Assembly (NCBI GenBank): GCA_030630165.1
Contig: DAOVNN010000215.1
Location: forward strand, 1 to 5,279
Origin: Candidatus Krumholzibacteriota bacterium
Lineage (GTDB): Bacteria; Krumholzibacteriota; Krumholzibacteriia; Krumholzibacteriales; Krumholzibacteriaceae
Direction: 5' to 3'
Length of the DNA stretch: 5,279 bases
The first letter of the stretch is position 1, and the number at the start of each line of letters is the position of its first letter. A program made the translations under genes and the position numbers. This document shows, one piece after another, positions 1 through 5,279 of the stretch. The notes under the pieces are model-generated. The model was not told where the DNA came from. It searched no databases and saw nothing but the letters and a program-made list of their open reading frames with translations.

Positions 1-46
1 CTATGTGATGCCTGTCGGGAGGCTTCCCAGGGAGCATAAGAAATAA
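1..46 (+). CDS. C-terminal tail of an unidentified upstream gene (partial)
   Basis: Reading from base 2, the frame is open for 14 codons (YVMPVGRLPREHKK) and stops at TAA 44-46. The last A of that stop is the first base of the ATG of the next gene (TAATG). This one-base overlap is a common arrangement for translationally coupled genes and is the main reason for preferring this frame. The basic tail ending in KK is plausible as a C-terminus but identifies no family. A second possibility is frame 1, which reads 12 codons to TAA 37-39; frame 3 stops at 6-8. Too little is present to suggest a function. Confidence 0.4.
   Translation, partial: YVMPVGRLPREHKK
29..34 (+). promoter_or_regulatory. Ribosome binding site for the ATP-grasp gene
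   Basis: AGGGAG lies 11 bases before the ATG at 46, slightly longer than ideal spacing. It sits inside the presumed end of the upstream gene, which fits re-initiation or coupling across the TAATG junction. The frame has a stop at 37-39, so the ATG at 46 is the earliest possible ATG/GTG/TTG start. Confidence 0.5.
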
Positions 47-1215
47 TGATAATACTGGACAGGCCGTACGTATCGGACTTTCTCGCAGAAACACTTCAGC
101 GCCTCCGAACGCCGGTACTTCGCAATGATGTTTCCGAGAACCTTGCCGGGGAATACGACCTCGAACTGGTTGACGGGGAGGAGTTCGCCGAGAGGGCCAA
201 CGCGGAAAAGTATCCGCTTATCTATACCAGTTCCGAGGACGCTATAGGATGGATCGCGGATAACCTCGGACCGTCCGGACTCCCGCAAAGGATCGATCGA
301 CTGAAGAACAAGATCAATTTCCGCAGCATGATCGAGGAGGACCATCCCGGTTTCTTCTACGCGGGTATCGACGTCGAAGCCCTGAGGCATCTCGATCCGT
401 CCGGACTGCCGAAGCCGTTTGTCGTAAAGCCCGCCGTGGGATTCTTCAGCGTAGCGGTCCGCAAGGTAGAATCTGATGCCGACTGGCCCGCCGCCCTGAA
501 GTCGATAGAGGAGGATCTCGAGAGTTTCGGCGGGATGTATCCCGGACAGGTATTCGATCCGGGAAAGTTCATCATCGAGGAAGGCATAAAGGGCGAGGAG
601 TTCGCTATCGACGTCTATTACGACGAGACAGGACGCCCTGTAATACTCAACGTCCTGCACCATCTCTTTTCTTCGGGGACCGACGTCAGCGATACGACCT
701 ATGTGACATCGAAGGGGATCGTCGAGTACGGGATGAGGATGTTCACCGGACCGCTCGCCCGCATCGGGCAGCAGGCCGACCTGAAGAATTTCCCGCTCCA
801 TATCGAGATGAGGGTGGACGGTCGTGACATCGTTCCTGTAGAGGCCAATCCGATGAGGTTCGCAGGCTTCGGCGGGACGGATTTCGGCTGGTATGCCTGG
901 GGAATAAATACTCACGAATATTTTCTCGAAAGAAAGATACCGGACTGGAATGCGATCTTTGCGGGGAAGGAAGACAAGGTCTACTCGATGTATGTCGCCT
1001 TCATCCCGGAAGACGTTCCCGTATCGAGTGTAAAGGATATAGATTTCGAAGGCTTCGCTGCCAACTTCACGAAGGTGCTCGAGCTCCGCAGGACTGACTG
1101 GCGCAACTACCGCGTCTTCTCGTTCGTCTTCACGGAGACGGGCCCCGAGACCGCGTCGGAGATCGAGCGGAACCTGCAGCTCGATCTCGCACCTTATGTA
1201 GTACTCAAGGACTGA
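46..1215 (+). CDS. ATP-grasp domain protein, ligase-like, substrate unknown
   Basis: This 389-residue protein has the layout of an ATP-grasp enzyme. These enzymes activate a carboxylate as acyl-phosphate with ATP and join it to an amine, thiol or other nucleophile. An N-terminal alpha/beta region (about 1-80) precedes DRLKNK at 84-89. The ATP-binding lysine is probably K128 in PFVVKPAVGFFSVAV (124-138), followed by the hinge strand FIIEEG (175-180) and GEEFAIDVY (183-191). Metal and phosphate ligands are likely E254 (HIEMRVDG), E266 and N268 (VEANPMRFAG). A C-terminal domain of about 100 residues follows. The glycine-rich loop is unusual, with GFFS where many relatives have several glycines and serines. 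No signal peptide or membrane segment is seen, so it is probably cytoplasmic. The start is the first possible one after an in-frame stop at 37-39. The gene is packed between an upstream gene tail and the binding-protein gene. The fold is secure; the reaction and substrate cannot be read from the sequence. Confidence 0.9.
   Translation: MIILDRPYVSDFLAETLQRLRTPVLRNDVSENLAGEYDLELVDGEEFAERANAEKYPLIYTSSEDAIGWIADNLGPSGLPQRIDRLKNKINFRSMIEEDHPGFFYAGIDVEALRHLDPSGLPKPFVVKPAVGFFSVAVRKVESDADWPAALKSIEEDLESFGGMYPGQVFDPGKFIIEEGIKGEEFAIDVYYDETGRPVILNVLHHLFSSGTDVSDTTYVTSKGIVEYGMRMFTGPLARIGQQADLKNFPLHIEMRVDGRDIVPVEANPMRFAGFGGTDFGWYAWGINTHEYFLERKIPDWNAIFAGKEDKVYSMYVAFIPEDVPVSSVKDIDFEGFAANFTKVLELRRTDWRNYRVFSFVFTETGPETASEIERNLQLDLAPYVVLKD
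265..411 (+). repeat. Imperfect 21-base direct repeat inside the ATP-grasp gene
   Basis: Bases 265-285 and 391-411 match at 18 of 21 positions and share the core CCGTCCGGACT. They are 126 bases apart, an exact multiple of three, so both encode a L-x-P-S-G-L-P segment (LGPSGLP at residues 74-80 and LDPSGLP at 116-122). The intervening 105 bases are not repeated. It may be chance or a small duplicated turn motif. Confidence 0.5.
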
Positions 1216-1220
1216 GGAGG
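1214..1220 (+). promoter_or_regulatory. Strong ribosome binding site deciding the GTG start of the binding-protein gene
   Basis: GAGGAGG lies six bases before the GTG at 1227. It begins inside the TGA stop (1213-1215) of the ATP-grasp gene. The near-ideal match and spacing support GTG as the true start, and the overlap with the upstream stop suggests coupled translation from one mRNA. Confidence 0.8.
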
Positions 1221-1226
1221 TTCTCC

Positions 1227-1286
1227 GTGTTTACGAAAATCTCAGCTTTCACGTTCGCCGCCCTGTTTCTCTTTCTCTCCGGATGC
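1227..1286 (+). other. Lipoprotein signal peptide and lipobox (signal peptidase II site)
   Basis: Residues 1-20 are a short basic start (MFTK), a hydrophobic stretch (ISAFTFAALFLFL) and the lipobox LSGC, with the acylated cysteine at residue 20 (TGC, 1284-1286). Five glycines and an Asp follow and form a flexible tether. The residue after Cys is Gly, not the Asp that keeps lipoproteins in the inner membrane of E. coli. Whether that sorting rule applies in this organism is unknown. Confidence 0.9.
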
Positions 1287-2465
1287 GGGGGAGGCGGAGG
1301 AGACGGCATGACCGAGATAGTCATATGGGAACAGAAGGATCCCGTCGAACAGACCGTCCTCAACCGGCAGCTCGATGCGTACACGTCGAGCCATCCCGGA
1401 GTGACCGTCTCGACGGTCCATTTCGAGACGGATCTTCTTCACAGCCAGTTTCAGACCGCGACACTTGCCGGCGGCGGCCCCGATCTGGTATACGGGCCGA
1501 GCGACAAGATCGGGCCATACTCGGTGATGCAGCTCATCATGCCGATGGAGAACATGTTCGACGCGGCCTTCTTAGGGGCCTACGAAAAGTCCTCACTCGC
1601 GATGCTCGAAGGGCACATCTACGCCGTACCCGACCAGATCGGCAACCATCTGATGCTGATCTACAACAAGGCGATGGTCAAGTCTGTGCCGAAGGACACC
1701 GATGAGTGGATAGAGATGTGCAGGGGCCTGACCGTCGACGACAACGGAGACGGTATGCCGGAGATATACGGTGTAGTCTTCAACGCAGTCGAGCCTTTCT
1801 GGCTCGTTCCGTTTCTCGGCGGTTTTGGCGGCAGGGTGATGGACAGCAGGTACGCTCCGACGCTCGACACACCTGAGATGGCCAGGGCGCTCGCTTTCAT
1901 GGCCGATTTGCGTAACAAGCACAAGATACTTCCGAAGGAATGCAACTACGAGCTGAGCGATACGATGTTCAAGAAGGGCCAGGCGGCCTTTATCATCAAT
2001 GGCCCCTGGTCGCTTAAGGCCTATATCGAAGCGGGGATGGAGATCGGTGTAATGGCACTCCCGATGATAACGGAGACGGGCAGGTATCCCGCGCCTATGG
2101 TGTCGAGCAAGGGATACTCGATCAGCGTCAACGTAAAAGAAGAAAAACTTGCACTGGTGAAGGATCTCCTCGTATACCTGACGTCGGAGCCGGTCCAAAG
2201 GGAGATCACCTCAGAGCTCAAGATCCTGCCGGCGATCTCCAGCCTTTTCAATGACGAAGCGCTGCTCTCTGACCCGGTATTGAAAGGTTCGATGGAACAG
2301 GCGAGGCATGGACAGCCGATGCCGTCTGTACCCGAGATGCGCGCGATCTGGGACGCGATGCGGCCATTCTACCAGTCCGTTATGGGAGGGAAGCTCGATC
2401 CCGCCAAAGCGGCGAAGGACATGCAGGAGCAGGCCGTCAGGAAGATCGCCGAGATGAAGGGGTAG
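1227..2465 (+). CDS. MalE-like extracellular solute-binding lipoprotein (family 1, sugar type)
   Basis: This 412-residue lipoprotein has the form of an ABC-importer substrate-binding protein of the maltose/oligosaccharide group. After the lipobox (Cys20) comes the first strand EIVIWEQKD (30-38), then GGGPDLVYGPSDKIG (82-96), LIYNK (144-148), VEPFWLVPFLGGFGG (188-202), AAFIINGPWS (253-262) and the C-terminal MPSVPEMRAIWDAMRP (365-380). The last two closely resemble the INGPW and MPNIPQMSAFWYAVR stretches of E. coli MalE. DDNGDGMPE (171-179) looks like a calcium-binding loop. Compared from memory with MalE, the aromatic residue at MalE W62 is Gly90 and the sugar-contact Glu111 is Asn140, while the Asp65 equivalent is kept, so the ligand is probably not plain maltose. 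It should lie in the periplasm, tethered by lipid. No permease or ATPase gene is beside it; it follows the ATP-grasp gene by 11 bases and ends the operon. A sensory or scavenging role without its own importer is possible. Confidence 0.92.
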   Translation: MFTKISAFTFAALFLFLSGCGGGGGDGMTEIVIWEQKDPVEQTVLNRQLDAYTSSHPGVTVSTVHFETDLLHSQFQTATLAGGGPDLVYGPSDKIGPYSVMQLIMPMENMFDAAFLGAYEKSSLAMLEGHIYAVPDQIGNHLMLIYNKAMVKSVPKDTDEWIEMCRGLTVDDNGDGMPEIYGVVFNAVEPFWLVPFLGGFGGRVMDSRYAPTLDTPEMARALAFMADLRNKHKILPKECNYELSDTMFKKGQAAFIINGPWSLKAYIEAGMEIGVMALPMITETGRYPAPMVSSKGYSISVNVKEEKLALVKDLLVYLTSEPVQREITSELKILPAISSLFNDEALLSDPVLKGSMEQARHGQPMPSVPEMRAIWDAMRPFYQSVMGGKLDPAKAAKDMQEQAVRKIAEMKG

Positions 2466-2467
2466 GG

Positions 2468-5279
2468 TCAGTCCGCAGCACCGGGAAAGATCTTTCCGCC
2501 GAGTATCCTCAGGTCCTCGAGTATCAGGTAGAGGCTCGGTATAATAAGCAGCGTGATTCCCGTAGCGAACAACACGCCCCATCCGAGGCCCGCTGCCATC
2601 GGAATGAGGAACTTTGCCTGTAGAGATCTCTCCAGAAGCATCGGCGTGAGCCCTACGAACGTCGTGATCGATGTGAGAATGATCGCCCGGAACCTCAACT
2701 CGCCGGCTGTGCTGATCGCCTCCATCGCCGTCCTGCCGCCCCCGCGGATCCTGTTTGTCGCCTCGATCAGTACGAGCGAGTCGTTCACGACCACTCCCGA
2801 CAGGCCGACCATCCCGAAGAGGCTCATCATGCTCAGATTGTAGCCCATCAGCATGTGCCCCAGGACCGCTCCGACCATTCCAAAGGGAATCGCCGTCATC
2901 ACTATGAGCGGCTGTGTGAACGATTTGAAAGGTATGGCGAGGAGCGCATAGATGAGGAACAGCGCTATGATGAACGACTTGAGGATCGACGACATGAATT
3001 CCTGGTCCTCGCGTCCTTCGCCCTCGATAGCGAAACGGACGTCTGGATGGGATTCACGAATAGCGGGAAGTATCGTTGTCTCGAGGGCACGGTTTACCTC
3101 CGTAGTGTTGGCCTGCCCCTCCTCGATATCGGCTGATATGGCGATGACCCGCTTTCTGTCTGCCCGGGAGATGGTCGCATAGCCCTGGACGGTTTTTACC
3201 TCGGCAACCTGCCTGAATGGCACCTCGGTGCCGTCCGGCATGCGGATCCGCATACCACTGACGTTTCCGACCGATTTGCGCTCGCCGTCAGGATAACGCA
3301 CGAGGACCTTGACCTCATCCTCGCCGATCTGCATGCGCAGGGCCTCGGAGCCGTAGAAGGCGGCCCTTACCTGGCGGGCAAGATCGCTCAGCGTCAGACC
3401 GAGACTTCTCGCTTCCGCTTTGAGCTTGAGCTGCATCTCCTGCTTGCCCGGCATGTAGTTGTCGGCGACTTCGATCAGGCCGGGGTACGAATGCAGTTCG
3501 GTCTTCAGGGCTTCGACAGCTTCGAAGAGCTTGATGTTGTCGTCTGACGAGAGGTGTATCTCGATCGGTGCGTTCACCCTTCCCGTCTGTCCCTTGAACG
3601 AGACAGCCTCGGCATCGGGGATACGCCCGACCTTCTTGCGCCATTCGCTGACGAGGTATCGTGACTTGATGTTTCTCTTCTCTCCCTCGAGAAGCTGGAT
3701 GTGTACCTGGGCCAGGTTCCCTCCGATCTCAAAGGTTGCGAAAGGTCCGTGTCCGCCCATATGGACCCCGATCAGCGTGAAATACTCCTCCATCACGGAC
3801 GGTGCGTCATCGGGCCGTCGGCTGTCCGTCTCCTTCATCGTCTCGATTGCGGCTTGTTCTATACGGGCCAGCACCTCCTCGGTACGGCTGACCGGCGTAC
3901 GCGGAGGCATCACTACGGAGCATGAGAGATAGTCCGCGTCGAGGCGTGGCATTAATGTAAGCTTTATCCGCCCGCTGGCAATGATGCCTATCGTGAAGAT
4001 CAGAAGGGCCACACTGACTGCCACAGTGGCGTATCTCCACTTAAGGCAGAACGCGAGAAAACGTCTGTAAGGTCCCTTGACGAAACTTTTTAGCCATCTG
4101 TCCGCAAACTTGGTCCCTTTGTCTTCCGGATGATGATTGATTGCCTTGAAACGGCTTCTGGCAAGATGAGCGGGCAGTATCAGGAGCGCCTCGATCAGCG
4201 ATCCGGCCAGGACGGCGATGACCACGATCGGGATATTGCGCATAAAATTCCCGCGGGTTCCCGGTAACATCAGGAGGGGCCAGAAAGCCGCTATCGTCGT
4301 CAGCACAGCGAAGATGACCGGCCTGCTGACCTGCTCGGCTCCCTGGACGGCCGCCTCAAATGGAGGGACTCCTTTCTCGCGCTTCCGGTATACGTTCTCG
4401 CCGATGATGATCGCGTCGTCGACGACTATTCCCAGAATCAGTATGAATCCGAAGAGTGAGACCATGTTGATCGAGATACCGAACAGGGGAAGCAGCCACA
4501 GGCCCGTGGCGAAAGATATCGGTATACCCATTGTCACCCAGAAGGCGAGTTTCACGTTGAGGAAGAGCGACAGAAGAATGATGACGAGGACGAGACCGAG
4601 CGCCATATTCTTGATAAGGAGACTGATCCTGCTCTTGAGGAGGACCGATCTGTCCTGAAAAAATACCGCGCCCATCCCTTCGGGCAGATCGCCGCGGATG
4701 TCCTCGACGTACCTCTTCACGGTGGCTGCCACCTTGAGTGCGCTCTGGTCGGCGACGCGGTAGACTTCGATGAAAGCAGCCGGTTTACCTCTCGTGGAGA
4801 CCTTCAGATCGTTGTCTTCGAATCCGTCGGTGAGCGTGGCAATCTGTCCGAGTGTGACCTTCGAACCATCGGGGCGCGTTATTACAGCGATGTCGGAATA
4901 CTCGTCGGCCGTATATCTGCGGCCCTTTGTGCGTATCAGGACCGTCCCCTCCTTCGATCTGACCGAACCGGCGGGAAGATCGAGACTGGATCTCTGCACG
5001 ATTGCCGCGACCTGGTCGAGGGTCAGCCCGTACCGTCTGAGGTTGGTCTCCGAGATATCGATATGGATCTCGGCGCGCCGCACGCCGAAGATCTCGACGA
5101 GGGTTATACCGTGCATGTTGACAAGATCGCTCTTTATCTTCTCGGCGAGATGCTTGATCGTCGCTTCAGGCGCGTCGCCGTACAGGGCAATATTTATCAC
5201 CTGTACCTTGCGCACTACCTGCCTGACGATAGGTTTCTCCGCCTCGTTGGGGAAGGTCCTGATGCGGTCGACCTCGCTC
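2468..5279 (-). CDS. RND-family efflux permease (HAE1/AcrB-like), N-terminus outside the window
   Basis: This is a proton-driven inner-membrane pump subunit, expected to work as a trimer with a periplasmic adaptor and an outer-membrane channel. About 936 residues are visible. The frame stays open to the right edge, and the first visible residues (EVDRIRTFPNEAEKP) match the porter-domain start of RND pumps, so the GTG at 5213-5215 is internal and about 120 residues are missing. In visible numbering, porter sequence runs to about 210, TM2-TM6 fill about 215-372, and a cytosolic linker (NHHPEDKG) precedes TM7 (about 414-436). The second porter region spans about 440-760 and TM8-TM12 about 764-920. 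The TM4 proton-relay pair is present (GIVVDDAIIIGENVYR; D287 and D288, codons at 4415-4420). In TM10 the usual lysine (AcrB K940) is Asn832 in GVVVNDSLVLIE. The promoter and any adaptor gene lie beyond the window. Drug, lipid or other exported substrate cannot be told from sequence; a heavy-metal (CusA-type) pump is less likely. Confidence 0.95.
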   Translation of the reverse strand, partial: SEVDRIRTFPNEAEKPIVRQVVRKVQVINIALYGDAPEATIKHLAEKIKSDLVNMHGITLVEIFGVRRAEIHIDISETNLRRYGLTLDQVAAIVQRSSLDLPAGSVRSKEGTVLIRTKGRRYTADEYSDIAVITRPDGSKVTLGQIATLTDGFEDNDLKVSTRGKPAAFIEVYRVADQSALKVAATVKRYVEDIRGDLPEGMGAVFFQDRSVLLKSRISLLIKNMALGLVLVIILLSLFLNVKLAFWVTMGIPISFATGLWLLPLFGISINMVSLFGFILILGIVVDDAIIIGENVYRKREKGVPPFEAAVQGAEQVSRPVIFAVLTTIAAFWPLLMLPGTRGNFMRNIPIVVIAVLAGSLIEALLILPAHLARSRFKAINHHPEDKGTKFADRWLKSFVKGPYRRFLAFCLKWRYATVAVSVALLIFTIGIIASGRIKLTLMPRLDADYLSCSVVMPPRTPVSRTEEVLARIEQAAIETMKETDSRRPDDAPSVMEEYFTLIGVHMGGHGPFATFEIGGNLAQVHIQLLEGEKRNIKSRYLVSEWRKKVGRIPDAEAVSFKGQTGRVNAPIEIHLSSDDNIKLFEAVEALKTELHSYPGLIEVADNYMPGKQEMQLKLKAEARSLGLTLSDLARQVRAAFYGSEALRMQIGEDEVKVLVRYPDGERKSVGNVSGMRIRMPDGTEVPFRQVAEVKTVQGYATISRADRKRVIAISADIEEGQANTTEVNRALETTILPAIRESHPDVRFAIEGEGREDQEFMSSILKSFIIALFLIYALLAIPFKSFTQPLIVMTAIPFGMVGAVLGHMLMGYNLSMMSLFGMVGLSGVVVNDSLVLIEATNRIRGGGRTAMEAISTAGELRFRAIILTSITTFVGLTPMLLERSLQAKFLIPMAAGLGWGVLFATGITLLIIPSLYLILEDLRILGGKIFPGAAD
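2484..2497. repeat. 14-base perfect palindrome near the convergent gene ends
   Basis: GGAAAGATCTTTCC reads the same on both strands and lies within the last codons of the RND gene (encoding part of GKIFPG), about 20 bases past the stop of the binding-protein gene. As RNA it could form a five-pair stem with a GATC loop. No run of T follows it on either strand, so it is not a standard intrinsic terminator. It is probably a coding coincidence, though its position between two converging transcripts is suggestive. Confidence 0.4.

Noticed and set aside
17..28. GGGA-GGCT-TCCC inverted repeat before the ATP-grasp gene as an attenuator or terminator.
   Set aside because: The stem is only four pairs, no T-tract follows, and the region is probably coding for the upstream gene.
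1..915. A long open frame on the minus strand (about 304 codons, open at the left edge) opposite the ATP-grasp gene.
   Set aside because: It lies almost wholly antisense to a gene with clear family motifs, its translation shows no recognisable domain, and long antisense frames are common in GC-rich coding DNA.
1593..2198. A minus-strand frame of about 201 codons opposite the binding-protein gene.
   Set aside because: It is antisense to a well-supported gene; the translation is rich in Arg and His, has no family signature, and no RBS was noted.
2401..2412. CCGC-CAAA-GCGG hairpin as a terminator for the minus-strand RND transcript.
   Set aside because: The stem has only four pairs and no T-run follows on the minus strand; it lies in conserved coding sequence of the binding protein.
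3459..3932. Plus-strand frames opposite the RND gene, including this one and others at 2553-2843 and 4218-4658.
   Set aside because: All are antisense to a continuous, motif-rich RND permease and have Ser/Arg-rich translations typical of shadow frames.
5213..5215. GTG as the start codon of the RND permease.
   Set aside because: The same frame continues to the window edge with RND-like sequence (RIRTFPNEAEKPIV), and a start here would delete TM1 and part of the porter domain, so this GTG is an internal valine codon.

Overview
The window reads as chromosomal DNA from a Gram-negative (diderm) bacterium. A lipoprotein-type periplasmic binding protein sits next to a large RND-family inner-membrane pump, a type that usually works with a periplasmic adaptor and an outer-membrane channel. 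GC content looks moderately high (roughly 55-60% by eye), and AGG (Arg) and ATA (Ile) codons are frequent, so it does not look like an enterobacterium. An uncultivated or environmental lineage is plausible, but I cannot assign a phylum from the sequence alone.

Plus strand, 1-2465: the tail of an unidentified upstream gene apparently ends at 44-46 and overlaps the start of an ATP-grasp ligase-like gene (46-1215) by one base. After 11 bases comes a GTG-initiated gene (1227-2465) for a MalE-like sugar-type solute-binding lipoprotein. The ribosome binding site of this second gene overlaps the stop codon of the first. The three reading frames therefore look like the end of one tightly packed operon. 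No ABC permease or ATPase gene is present, and the binding protein is the last gene before the strand switch.

Minus strand, 5279-2468: one very long gene for an RND (HAE1/AcrB-like) efflux permease enters from beyond the right edge. About 936 residues are visible; roughly the first 120 (TM1 and the start of the porter domain) lie outside the window. Its stop codon is two bases from the stop of the binding-protein gene, so the two transcription units converge with essentially no intergenic space and no recognisable intrinsic terminator between them.

The window is almost entirely coding, with no gene-free stretch above 45 bases. I saw no RNA genes, CRISPR array, insertion sequence or phage element. 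The most interesting points are the pairing of an ATP-grasp enzyme of unassigned reaction with a MalE-like lipoprotein that lacks its own transporter genes, the altered ligand-contact residues in that lipoprotein, and the Asn that replaces the usual TM10 lysine of the RND pump. These are unusual details in known families; I do not see convincing evidence for a wholly new system.
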